From contig CM032661.1 in the NCBI GenBank assembly GCA_019095985.1, positions 19,181,479 to 19,245,478 on the forward strand: a stretch of 64,000 nt of DNA. The letters run 5' to 3'. Numbering within the stretch: position 1 is the first letter of the stretch; the number at the start of each line of letters is the position of its first letter. This DNA comes from Streblospio benedicti. Taxonomy: Eukaryota; Annelida; Polychaeta; Spionida; Spionidae. Under the pieces are notes generated by a model that worked only from the letters and a program-made list of their open reading frames with translations, searched no databases and had not been told where the DNA came from. Below are positions 23,201 through 52,800 of this stretch, in pieces. Position numbers and translations under genes: made by a program.

Positions 23201-25290
23201 TGCCACAAATTGCACCGAAAGCTATAGCAATTTCAATTTTTTTTGTGAAGACACCCTCTTACCCTTTTTGCATACAGTAATTACTTTTTATAGTTTCTTG
23301 CCCTGGTGTCAGGCAATGTTTTGCCAAAATCTTTTAACACTGTACATGTGTATGCTTTCCTATCTAATTTCTCTACTTGCATGATATATACACCATTCAA
23401 CAACGTATGTTGAATCATCCCATTTAAAGTGTAGATATTTAGTATACCATTTCTTATAAGAAACCGCAGGTATACAAAATAAATTCCCAATTCTTATCAA
23501 AAATCTAAAAGAGCAATATTTTTGCAGAATCAACCATATCAACAGAGCTAAAATTGCGACTGTACTGAAGGTTTCTTTATTTATAGCTTTGATTGCAACT
23601 AATTTTAATAAAAACACATCGTAACTTCATCAAAAATAGGCCGAAGTACACCAAAATCTCTGGAGAGTAGTACAACAAAGCTAAATATGAAGTTTGGTGA
23701 CCATAGGTCAAATACTTCTCCCTGTAAAGTGTTAACAAGGTTTATTACATAACGCTCGTAAGTTCGTCAAAAGTAGGCAAAAGTACAAACAAAATTTTTT
23801 GAGAAGTACTTTTTTCCTCAAACAAGACATATATATAATAGCTCAAGTAGTCTTCGAGTTATCAGCCTGTTTATTTCGGACGGACGGACAGAAGCAAAGC
23901 TAGAAATCTCCCTCCAGACATCGTACAGGGAGATTTAACTACTAATTTTAAATGTTACGTCGATTATATTCAATTCTCAAGAAAACCCTCACTTCTTTTT
24001 CAATGATAACGGACGCCCATGTGGTGTATTAACATAAAAAAGAAAACATCTGGAATGTGCAGCTTATTTCTTAACAAGGGAAAAGCAGCGTTTGACGCAT
24101 AGTGATCAGAATACATGTGCGTTGTGATTGTTTGGCAAGGTATTTCATCTAGTACAGATTATGCTCATTGATGTAGTAACGTTAGCAATGTTAAAGCCCT
24201 AGAAAACTTTTATGACACCCTCTGCTCCAAAAACTTTTAATACATAACTAGAGCATCACTCGCACTGTTTGGCCATGCACACAATCCATGAGTTTACATA
24301 TGACGTGAGCTCCCCCGTTATAGAGGTCACCAAATTTCACATCAGAAGTAAAATTCAAGATTTATGTGAATGGCCGGTTTTAGAAATTGATCTAACAAAA
24401 TATAGCAACTTTAAGTACAGAAATATCATTGATGTACAGGAATGTCAAAACTACATTCCAGTGCATTTGTACGAGCATGTGGCAATGTTTTCACCTCTCT
24501 GGTCTGTTATGTGATGTGTGACGCGTGGGTTTACTTGAGAATAAAATAGCAAATAATATATTTATGTGTGCTGCATGATTCTGAACGGTATGTTTGGCGT
24601 TCGTGCATTTGGTGCAATGCTTTTCATCTAGCTGCGGTCATCGCTGTCTTCCCTACATGCGTTTTTAACTGATACCCACATGCTTTTGTTAAGTGTCGGT
24701 CTAAATTTAAAAAAATGCGTTGCTGAAAGACTGTTGGTGTCTACCAATTTATCACTTCAATACTTTCAGAATTTCCTTCACATGTAATAGTTTAATGTTC
24801 TGATCTAGTTGTAAGCATAATTTGAAAATTAAAGGTAGGCAAAGATGATAGGGCTAGAGATTTTTGAAATGTGTGATTCAGGCTGTTATTTTGAGTGGAA
24901 CCATTGTAGTTGGAATATCACATCCGGACTCGTAACTTTTACACAATCACATAAACATAGTGCACGTTCTGAAAATACATCCATATTCATAGTACTCAAA
25001 TGCAAATGTAAGGTCGGCATCAAAGGCACAATACTGATTATTCATAAGAGAAAGTGCAAACCAGAGACCTTCCTCAATGTCCTAGAAATGTATATTTAAC
25101 AAAAAGTGACATAGAAAACACGAAATTTTAACGTGTATATGTTAAGCTATGCAACCATTTCGCATTCCTGCTAAATCCTCAGTTACTAAGGTTTTATTTT
25201 AACTAATTACATTTACAATAGAATATTATTAACTTAATTAATGAATATGTAAAAGGTGAAATAGTTACCGAGCTTGTCATTCGACGCCAT
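8142..25290 (-). CDS. Gln/Ala-rich transcription-factor-like protein (POU2F/Oct-1-like N-terminal region?), 3'-incomplete
   Basis: Coding exons in transcript order: 25269-25290 (ATG), 18899-18928, 17218-17270, 16164-16337, 14605-14742, 13368-13547, 10996-11130, 10140-10208 and 8142-8435. Every boundary is GT-AG. From exon 3 on, most exons end in CAG at phase 0. The model gives 365 residues starting MASNDKLGIKIEGQHLQ. Recognisable stretches are LQPQLVLAGGQ, ATLTQQVQQAQQAQLLQQ, FFLANNQLIQ, two poly-Gln tracts (exons 6 and 9) and a Pro/Ser-rich tail SPVLSSPPPTPSGSGS. The Gln-rich low-complexity make-up, the QLVLAGGQ block (POU2F1 has QLMLAGGQ) and the CAG-ending exons suggest the activation region of a POU class 2 factor in the nucleus. 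No POU-specific domain or homeodomain is found anywhere on this strand in the window; those exons may lie in the gap or beyond. Exons are GC-rich against AT-rich introns. Gene reality is fairly sure; family is tentative. Confidence 0.75.
9290..9365 (+). repeat. tail of a LINE/SINE-type retroelement
   Basis: The sequence TTTACGCTATATAAATTGTA followed by repeated TTGTA units is the type of 3' end that many invertebrate LINE/SINE families carry (GCGCTATATAAAT followed by short tandem units). The upstream part has no clear structure. Confidence 0.4.
10711..10980. repeat. imperfect tandem duplication in intron
   Basis: The block containing AGTGTGAAGTA, CCCTATGATAAATCAGATGT and GTAAACAACC occurs twice, starting near 10711 and 10830, with scattered substitutions. 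The second copy has a poly-A insertion at about 10911-10935. It lies immediately downstream (transcript sense) of exon 7 of the Gln-rich gene. Confidence 0.75.
12174..12622. repeat. tandem duplication, ~297-bp period
   Basis: The segment at 12174-12326 recurs at 12471-12622 with only a few differences. Both copies contain TAACATTGGCTTTTAATTTC, GGCTGGCTTAACCAATAGGA and AACAAACAAAAACATAACAA. It lies in an intron of the Gln-rich gene. The near identity suggests a recent duplication. Confidence 0.9.
14806..14968. mobile_element. pogo/Tigger-like MITE
   Basis: Begins TAGTAGAACCTCTCTATTAG and ends with the inverse, GGAGGTTCTAGTG. The interior has diagnostic alternations of GACCAC and GTGGTC with TATTA. 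It belongs to the same dispersed family as 16377-16552 and 63145-63892, which show TA target duplications and CAG ends, as pogo/Tc1-mariner elements do. Confidence 0.6.
15182..16115 (-). mobile_element. hAT DNA transposon remnant with intact ends and target duplications
   Basis: The 934-bp element is bounded by TAGTGATGG and its inverse CCATCACTA. It is flanked by perfect 8-bp target duplications CCAAGCAA at 15174-15181 and 16116-16123, the hAT signature. Inside, 15516-15797 on the - strand encodes the hAT C-terminal dimerisation region: FLSKVAKRYLCIPASSTPSE followed by RVFSVAGTLVNKKRSRL and VDALIFLNKN. The BED zinc finger and the catalytic core are absent, so it is an internally deleted, non-autonomous copy. 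It sits in the intron between exons 4 and 5 of the Gln-rich gene. ATCGAT-rich sub-terminal repeats occur near both ends. Confidence 0.93.
16377..16552. mobile_element. pogo/Tigger-like MITE with TA duplication
   Basis: A 176-bp element starting CAGAAGAACCTCTTATTAAG and ending TAATAGAGGTTCTACTG, flanked by TA on both sides (16375-16376 and 16553-16554). A second, end-abutting copy begins at 16555 (CAGAAGAACCTCTATTGAG) and fades by about 16680. Both lie about 40-340 bp upstream, in transcript sense, of exon 4 of the Gln-rich gene. Confidence 0.85.
18397..18475 (-). repeat. duplicated copy of exon 2 donor region of the Gln-rich gene
   Basis: 79 bp here match 18834-18912 with two visible differences. 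The copied part includes the 5' splice site and the last 14 nt of exon 2, but not its acceptor or first half. Next to it, 18478-18500 repeats 17579-17601 exactly (GAAAAATCCTAATTGTGATC and three more bases). The pattern suggests the 17602-18396 segment was inserted or copied together with flanking DNA. Confidence 0.85.
18899..18928 (-). CDS. 30-nt microexon 2 of the Gln-rich gene
   Basis: Encodes IKIEGQHLQ plus split codons on both sides. The acceptor is TTTTCTAG and the donor GTAAGT. The IKxE pattern resembles a SUMO-attachment consensus (psi-K-x-E). Part of this exon, with its donor, is duplicated at 18397-18475. Confidence 0.75.
19720..20725. repeat. pair of diverged direct repeats
   Basis: The block with ATATGCAT, GATTGGACTGC and GAATATGGATGGTGG at 19738-19810 recurs at 20644-20720 with about ten changes. 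The rest of this ~1 kb intron interval is AT-rich and shows no gene. The open frames at 19507-19863 overlap one another on both strands without any recognised protein. Confidence 0.65.
21090..23060. repeat. repeat units with ACTCGTCCTGTTGGTTTA motif flanking a retroelement fragment
   Basis: A ~200-bp unit at 21093-21300 (TAGTCCACAGAACTAGAATG, then ACTCGTCCTGTTGGTTTA) recurs at 22872-23060 with about 20% change. Related ACTCGTC and CTCATCC blocks fill 22660-22870. The copies bracket the Penelope-like fragment at 21993-22583. Origin unknown. Confidence 0.7.
21993..22583 (-). mobile_element. Penelope-like retroelement fragment with inverted end
   Basis: The - strand from 22583 to 22284 encodes the junction between reverse transcriptase and the GIY-YIG-type nuclease of Penelope-like elements: VIPYIQGVSEHMRRV, VFFKPVNTLRQLLVRPKDPL, then VYQINCQDCEASYMGET. 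About 73 bp at the start of this segment reappear in the opposite orientation at 21993-22067, so the fragment is a partial inverted duplication, an arrangement common in this family. It is a short broken remnant. Confidence 0.8.
23627..23935. repeat. degenerate repeat with internal copies
   Basis: Two related units start near 23630 and 23757 (GTAA-TTCGTCAAAAGTAGGC type with AAAGTAC). They end with the repeat-like string CGGACGGACGGACAG at about 23878 and a GGAGATTT palindrome pair (AAATCTCC at 23905, GGAGATTT at 23929). No coding potential. Confidence 0.5.
25269..25290 (-). CDS. first coding exon of the Gln-rich gene
   Basis: The sense strand reads AAAATGGCGTCG, a good initiation context, encodes MASNDKL plus one base of a Gly codon, and is followed by the donor GTAACT. 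The next exon, 6.3 kb away, starts with GA and completes the Gly codon exactly. This phase match is the main reason for choosing this start. No further upstream exon was found. Confidence 0.75.
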
Positions 25291-28200
25291 TTTGAATAAT
25301 AATAACCAAGCTAATGAGCCAGTTAGGCATATGAGAGTTTATTTAGGGGACGAGTTACAAATACGAGTTTCGAGAGAGTTTTTAAGGCTTGTATATTTCT
25401 ATGGCTAGGTCACAATTTCTTTCCATACTTAAGTGTTCATGATACAATTGCTCAATAATATCCAAAAACGATAAATAATGCATATATTTGCAATTACTCT
25501 GAGATCTTATTTTCTGCCCCTTATACAGCTACCTCATCCAACTCGCCTTATTACTCCAAATATAATATTATAGTATGGTTGTCCGTTAAATTAAGGGGAG
25601 ACATGTTAAAACATAACGCAAACATTAGTTTATATCCATTCCTTTCTTCTATGTGTATTACAAGTCCAAGAAAGAACTATTTTCTCAGTCTAAGTTTATT
25701 ATATATACACTAAGACGAATTCTTAACAGTATACCAGGACATCCAATGATTATAAGCCAGAACCTCCGTTCCATAGAATAGTTTTAATACGTACTACGGG
25801 GTACTACTATACCATCATACAATAACATCATCTGGACCGTCATTGGTGTTTTGTAGTTTGCATTGTGTATGCTATATCCTAGATAAAATTGATTGGCGCT
25901 GAAATAAATTTACTGGTGTTAGCCATTGGAGTTAGCCACTGGATTAATAGAGATATTATAATGCAGCGTGAAAGTATATCTTGGGTATGACTATGTACAT
26001 GTACATCAAAATAGTGTAGACTCTAAGGTCATTTGCAATCAGCAGTTTTTTTTAAATTTATTATTTTTTTATGGGTATGGCTGGGGGTGTTGTCTGGACA
26101 GGATTTAAATAGGTCTCTCAGAATGGCAGAATGGTGGGTGGGCATTGCAAAAACAGTGCCTGTCAGGATGGGGGATATATTTGTTGTTAACGTCGAATAG
26201 TGGTTGAGGGATATAGGTGACATGGGACAGGTGGCATGAAATGGGGAGTCGGTATTGTTGCTACAGTGGTGGGTGTAAAAAAGAAAAGGTGGCGGCATAT
26301 ATAGTGGTGGGTTCTGGGGTGAGAGTATTAGGACAGTGTGGATGTTGTAGACCCATGCTTTGCAAGAAATATTTGTTGTTGATTAGTGGGTAGTGGGTAG
26401 TGGGCGAGGCGGTGGGAGCTGTCAGTGACAAGGGGTGGGTGTCGGTACAGTGTGGATGTTGTAGACTCGTGCTGCGCAATATTTGTTGTTGAATTGTGGT
26501 GGGTGGATGTGGGAGATGTAGGCACATGCTGTCAGGACAGGGGTGGATATGACAGAATGGGGTAAGGTGTGTGTGTGTGGGGGGGGGGGCATTGGTACTA
26601 TAGTGTTGGGTATGAGTGAGTTAGTAGTTAGGACAGTAGTCCTGTGGTGAGAGCTGTAGTGGCGTGGTAGGACTGCTTGGATTCTGCAAACCAGTGCTAT
26701 GCAAGGCATATCAGTTTTGTTGATCTTCCGATAGGAGAAACAGTCTATGAGCAACAGGCAGGTAGATAATAAAAAAAGGTAGATTGCTCACAGGAACATT
26801 CTGGGATGCAACGGTACAGAGTGAAAGTGATTGTTTAGATGCTAGGTTTATTGTTCTTGACTGTATGAGGTATAGTTTCCACTAGTGATTCGTTTGCTGC
26901 CAGTCACTGCTCTGAGGTACTTGCAGCTCCTACAAATCAGGTCACTGATTTACAAAGGGTTTTGCAAGGATATGACCTAACTTTATGTGTTCTTCAAAGT
27001 CTAAGAGGGGGCCTAAGAGGATCTGGGGGCGGGGGTGGTGGCTGCTTCACTTAAAAGGTGTCCTATGTCGTGGAAACAGATGTCATAACCATACAGGTTC
27101 ACGAGGCAACTCTTACGTGGCATGATGGCCAATGAACACTAAGAGTAGGACAAACAATAAATTTGCTGAAATATTATGGACGCACCCCACATTTTGCAAT
27201 GTATATGTATAAATGTTTGCTTTCATAATTATGATGTACCTGGTACCTGCATTGAACTAGGTATTTGAACAAAAACAAGCTTGGTTCACTGGTGGAGGAT
27301 GAATGCTCGTTTTTGAGCTGATTTCTCTAAGCTATATGAGTTATAAATACTGACATAACTATGTGTCACCATATGTTACTAATCAACAGATTATTGTAAC
27401 TAACACACGAGTGATACTGATCTACTAGCAGTAATTATAGTTGGAAATGTCAGTGTTGACTGCACATCCCACGTACAGCAATAATCTCAACCATATCTTT
27501 TGATAACATATTCAAGAACACCATTTCAAATGTTTTGATTATTGCTTTTATTTCAATAATGCTATAAAATAATATTTACATTTTTATTGAATACGACTCA
27601 CAACAACCAATGTATGCCAACAAAATAATGAATTATTCATCAGTATCTGCTCCTACAGAACTGTTGTAACACTGCATATGTCACCACAATTGTCTTGTGC
27701 TCCTAATGCTTGCTTATTGTTTAGTTTATATAATATATAAACCTCCTAAGTGGAATTTCTGATGATCATATACACATAATCAACCAATAAACCCACATCT
27801 TACAGCAATGTGAAGACCTATGTAGAGTATTGCAGAGACAGATCAATCAAAATAGATCGGTCATTTCTCCTGTATGTATCAATTGAGGGGGGTCTCAATT
27901 GTATAACATCAAACATTTTAAGATTTTTTTTTCAAAGTTCAGCAATGAGCCTTCAAAGGTTAATTGAATGACATTTGAAGAAGAAAATTACACATCAATC
28001 TAGTTCTAGGCAATATTCACACACCTCAAATACAGTGGCGCTAAATCATTCCCAATATGAGGCTAATAGTGCTCCACTACTGGTTAAAATACAGCAATGT
28101 ACGTGCGGCACTCACAGTTTTAAATTCGATTACAACACTTTATTTCTTACATTCACTCAGCATACATGCTTTTGGAAATTCAGATCTTTCAGTTCATCAT

Positions 28201-29457
28201 AAAAAGCACCCTCACAATTGGACGTATAAAATGCTCTATGACAACTATTGTCAATTACGGTATACAGATCTATATTCTTATTGCATAATAAGTACCCAAT
28301 TGTATAAATGCAATCAACATCAAGTGTTGGTAGTTTCATCTCAGCCAGCTAGTGTTCATGTTTATTAATGACTATATATGAAGGTGATTAAAGACATGAG
28401 TACTATTAGATGAGGCTACCGATATTTGATGCCATTCACATTATAACTTGTCATAATTGTCTATCACAGATACGATATATTTGATAAAACAAAAATATGT
28501 CAAATATGTATACACACGGGAAAATATCACAACATAAACCAACCACATACTTTTATATTAGAACATACAACTTGTCCATAGTAATACAAGACATCATATA
28601 CCGTAATAGCTTTAGTATAATACCATAATTTGTAAAAATCATACAAGTTGTTGGCATATTTGTCAAAGTTTCTCTCGATATACGCAATATAAACATACAT
28701 AGTTTAGTGCAACTATTTTAAAACACACATTCACGGTTGTTATAATAAGGTAATATCAACCACAGGCGAAAGGCAATTGTAAGCACCATAGTCCCACAAA
28801 AACTGACAAGACTGACTGATTAGTCCTACATATTATATCAAGTGCCAAAGTGGCACCGTTGCAAACAAACCAACATATATCAAAATAATAAATATTGCAA
28901 AATCATATGAAATGTGCATCAATCAACACAAGAGTAATCAATTGAAATATAGGATACAATTTTACCAGAAAACCCAAAGTAAAATGCAATACAAGCAAAT
29001 ATTCACAATATATTCACATATGTCATAGAAATCAACATAACGTGTCATTTTAATTCAAACGTTGCTGTTTCATTTACTATCAAACATAATCACAAATATC
29101 ATATCACGTAAAATACAGGCACTTTTTGGCTTCTTGATCTACTAAAAAATGCTCCCCAAGGAATCCATGATGTAAGTGATTAAATGTAAGACACCCAGCA
29201 AAACTAGGGGCACATCACTTTAGTTCTTTTCGTTTATAGATTATATTGCCACAGAACTGGGATGATTTAAGAGGATTCTGTTTTTGAATATGTCCTAATA
29301 TTCATAAAATCCATACAAAACGGCATATTCCTACTTTCTAATGACACTTTTGTTTTTAGTTTGATGTAAATTGCCCAGAAAATATCTTCGGTAATTAAAG
29401 AATGCTTCTAAGGAAATAGGTGAGCTTCTTCCCAAGTGAGTCACTACAGGTTTCTTT
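25291..29457. other. spacer between the Gln-rich gene start and TMEM145 stop
   Basis: No coding exon is supported. The right part should hold the TMEM145 3' UTR; AATAAA signals in transcript sense lie near 28361, 27582 and 27547. The left part should hold the Gln-rich gene's 5' UTR and promoter. A GT-rich minisatellite fills 26050-26760. The rest is AT-rich sequence where I see nothing else. Confidence 0.6.
26050..26760. repeat. degenerate GT-rich minisatellite
   Basis: The clearest units contain GTGTGGATGTTGTAGAC followed by a GTGCT/ATGCT and ATATTTGTTGTTGA, at about 26336 and 26450 (spacing 114). Poorer copies lie on both sides, for example the TTCTGCAAACCAGTGCTATG unit near 26684. The HTHP-rich open frames on the opposite strand come from this composition and are not genes. 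Confidence 0.7.
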
Positions 29458-49007
<19,550 letters not shown>

Positions 49008-49839
49008 ATTCCTCAATTCACGGAGAAGATATGGCCTATCCTCCATGATTCTTGTGTTCAATCTGGATCAAGAGCGTCACGTGGCTTCGGTGCGTCATAG
49101 TAACCGCGTAAATACAGATCCACATAAGGTAATCCTGCATGTTTAAACACAGCTTGACGACAATGGTTCTGGGTGCTTTATGTTTCATTGATTCACCGTG
49201 TATATGAATGAAGGTGAATGAATGCAGGCTGCTGGCTAACTCATCAACCACGCCGTCTATACACTAGGTCTATGTGTTGGGCTGTTAGACCGTATTATGA
49301 TGTAACCCTCAGGCAGATCCAATGGCGGGGGAAGGCAGGGAGCGCCACTCTCGTTTTTTTTTTTAAAACACCCACTCATCTTTTCGCCTTCTTTTTGCAT
49401 GTCTCATGATGTCTGTGATCCACCGCACGTACAATACAAAACCCATGAAGTCCTGTGGTTGGGTCCATGCGCTCCAACGTTTCCCAAAAACCTACATCTA
49501 CCATGTGACCAGCGAACCAGCGCATAATGCAAACAGTTCTACGTGTGATAAACTGCACCTATATCTAATGATCAGACCACCAAAAAAATCATGGCTGCCG
49601 TATGATGTAAACGTAATTGTAATGTACTAGAATTACATCTTAAGTAATTTGACTGCTGACAGCGACAGCCCTCATCGCACCATCCCGGCTTTTCGTCACC
49701 ATAGGGCTATGGTATACATGGGGAGCTTTAAAACGACACCATGATGGTTGCCGTATAACCTCGCTGGGTCGACCTAGGTCTTCTGACGATCATTTACATT
49801 TTAGTACAGCAGAAAGATAAAGTGGATAAGTTAGACAAG
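49008..49839. promoter_or_regulatory. shared head-to-head upstream region of TMEM145 and the 106-residue gene
   Basis: 832 bp separate the two divergent start codons, so both promoters and 5' UTRs must share this interval unless further non-coding exons exist. It contains a fragment of the GGCAGATCC MITE family near 49313-49400. No TATA box or initiator could be fixed with confidence. The TMEM145 frame stays open upstream of the chosen Met to another Met (MNTRIMEDR), but the signal peptide argues for the inner start. Confidence 0.5.
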
Positions 49840-52800
49840 ATGGAGAGAGTGTTCAAAATTCTGCTCAGTGTTGGGTGAGTTTTACCATGTTATGTCTTTC
49901 TGATTTTGTGGACCATTTTTCAAATACATGTATCTATATTCGTGTAAGAATAGCATAGAAATGATGAAGAAGACAATGTATTTTTTCTAACGGAATGGCT
50001 TTAAGCAACATGTGTTGTTTCACTAGCAGATCAGTGATGGACACACACACAGAGAGAGAGGCTTAAGCACTCCCGTGGTCTCAAGCCCTCTTCCCTCACG
50101 CGCGAACCTACCCTCTTCACTTTGTGAACGCGGTTAAATTGTTTACCTGTTAACGCAGTCATGGGTTGGGCTGTGAGAATCGTTATAAGTAGAAAAATGC
50201 TCACAAATGATTTCAAAATATCATGTAAGTTTAGCCAATTAAAATCTTTATATATGTATTGAATATTTACTAGTACGTGCCTAGCCAAAGCAGACCAAAG
50301 CTATGCTTGTTATCATTTATGCTCAGGATCCATTGCAGCGGGTGGGAAAAGCAGGATCTGCCGACAATGTCTTTGCTCGACCATATGAGGCATTTGTACT
50401 AGTTATCTCTAAACAGATTCCAGACTAATGGGAACCGACGCGGAAGACTCACACGTATGTAGATCAAAGAACTATTAAAAACTAGAACACGATTTTATAT
50501 CAATCAGATATTGTTTGCATTGTGCGCTCTGCTCAGTCTGAATTTAGTCCTATTCTGTAGGCAAAACCAAGTTGTTATATAGCTGCTTTCGGGCTAAAAA
50601 AAGAGCTTTCTGGGAATGGGAATTTCGTTGACAACAATATTCTATGGAAGCACTTTCAAAATGGCCATTGCCAATACTACGTACATTGTAAATTGACTTC
50701 TATAGATGCGATAGAAAAAGTGTGTGTGTGTGGGGTGGGTGGGTGGTGCAATTATTATCAATTTATGAAGAGAAACAAAAGAATGAATGAACAGGCTTGA
50801 GATAATGCTTCATCTAGATTTTCAAATTGGCCACTGCAGAAACCTCAACAGTTATAACTTACTACGAAATGATATTATACGTGTTTGGATGTTTCAACAG
50901 TATTTTCATTTTAACCACAAATAGTGCAGATATTGTAAGTAGAATTTTGTATGGACATAGACTTTAGATGAGATTATTATGATAAAAAGAATTGAACCAT
51001 CAATGTGTTCGATTCTATAGCCCCGTTCATGTTAAAAAACGTCAATGAGTATTTGCAGCATAAACACAGGTATGTCACGATGGAAATTCTTTATGGTATC
51101 GTCTGGTGACATCATATCCTAACAAAGCCCACAGCTGTGCGTGAAAGCTTGATGTATGTTCAAACAATATTCAGTGAAAACACTGTTCAATTTGTTGATA
51201 ACAATATAGGGTATTTGGAATTGGGAGGTAGAAAATTATGCTTGACCATAGAATCATAGAGCAGCAAGCTCGGCTCGCAAAACGGCTTAATAACAGAGTT
51301 CCATCACCTAACCGAGTCTAACACGCTCATGCTGGCCTCTATGCTGGTGCGATTCGCGTCATCAGCAGATCACACGCAGATGTGCATTGTGAGGGATATA
51401 AAGAACAACTTAATCACATTAGTTTTGTTTTGTTGTGTTGGTAGACACCACCTTGTTTTACAAAACTGATATTTGACGACGAAATAGTGTTGTTTCCCCC
51501 CCGTTCATTGTGATAGAGTTCTGCAATGAAGGATGCTTGAATGTTCTGGCATATGATACAATAAAAAAGCGTGGATGTTCATTAGTTTATCAAATAACAA
51601 AGCTATCAATGTTCACACTGCTATTAAATCAACATGTCTTGAAACTTGGAATATTTATCAAAACGTATCTTTTAAAAACTACACCGGATACGAGTTGTGT
51701 GTAAGCCTGAAGGACTGTCAGTGAAGGGATGTTTTGATTTGTTGCAATCCAATGAAATAACCTTAAAAATATTATAATTGCTATTTATATAGTCTGACGG
51801 CTACGGATGTTAAATCTGGATAAACTGTAGTACGTTAGGAGATGAGAAACACTTAATGAAAAAGTGATTTCCCCCTGAACATCGCGACTGCGATGAGGAC
51901 ATTTGTAAAAGGACAACATTTGCCAATCGTCATACCTGTATAGGTGGTCTCAGGTCGTTATCATAATTGTGATTATGGTGTTAAATATACCTGCAATGGT
52001 ACAGACCTTATTTGAATGACATATACATGTAAAATACATGGCAGATACAGGTAATCCCCAAATGGACACACACGTGTACATATAGCAGAATAATTGCACC
52101 GGGTGGTTCAATAAGTCAATAGATCCGAATGGGGACCGGATTTATAAACAATAGAAAGAATACAAACATGTACTATGAATAACACCAAAGTACACAGGCA
52201 GTACAAGGTACACAGGCAGATCGAGGCCACTCAACCCCCCTTTTTTCTCCACCCCAAATTAATTTACATGGTGTTTCTTTTCTCTCAGCGAGCCCTCGCA
52301 TGTAAGGAACCTATGAAATATGTGAGTGCCCCTCCCCAGAAAGCCTGGATCTGCCAGTGTAAGTACACTTGCGAAATAACCCAATAACATATCATAACCA
52401 CACACATCCATCGATGATTATGTTAAAAATGCGTTTTTTGGTGGGGTGAGGAGGTAAATACCCAATTAATGCTTCATACTAGGCCCATTATTTGCAAGGC
52501 TCAAATTGGGTAATGGAAAATATCTCGATGTATACGATTCATCCTTATTTTCTATTAAGGAAAGCACACCTCTCCAATCTCTTCTGATTTGATATTATAT
52601 CTGTATTCAGTACTTCGCAAGTTACAGTTCTGTTTCATTTGTATGCATTTCATTTAGCGTTTTAATTTTGAAGAGTCTCATGAAATTGAAACTTTTAATA
52701 CATTCCAAATTATGAATCAATATTTCATAATCAAAACTACACAAATAGAGCCACTCGTAAAACCAACAGACCATATAGATGAGTCCCAAAGCTGTAAGCC

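Noticed and set aside
26029-26754. Pro/His/Thr-rich open frames on the - strand
   Set aside because: They are the complement of a GT-rich minisatellite.
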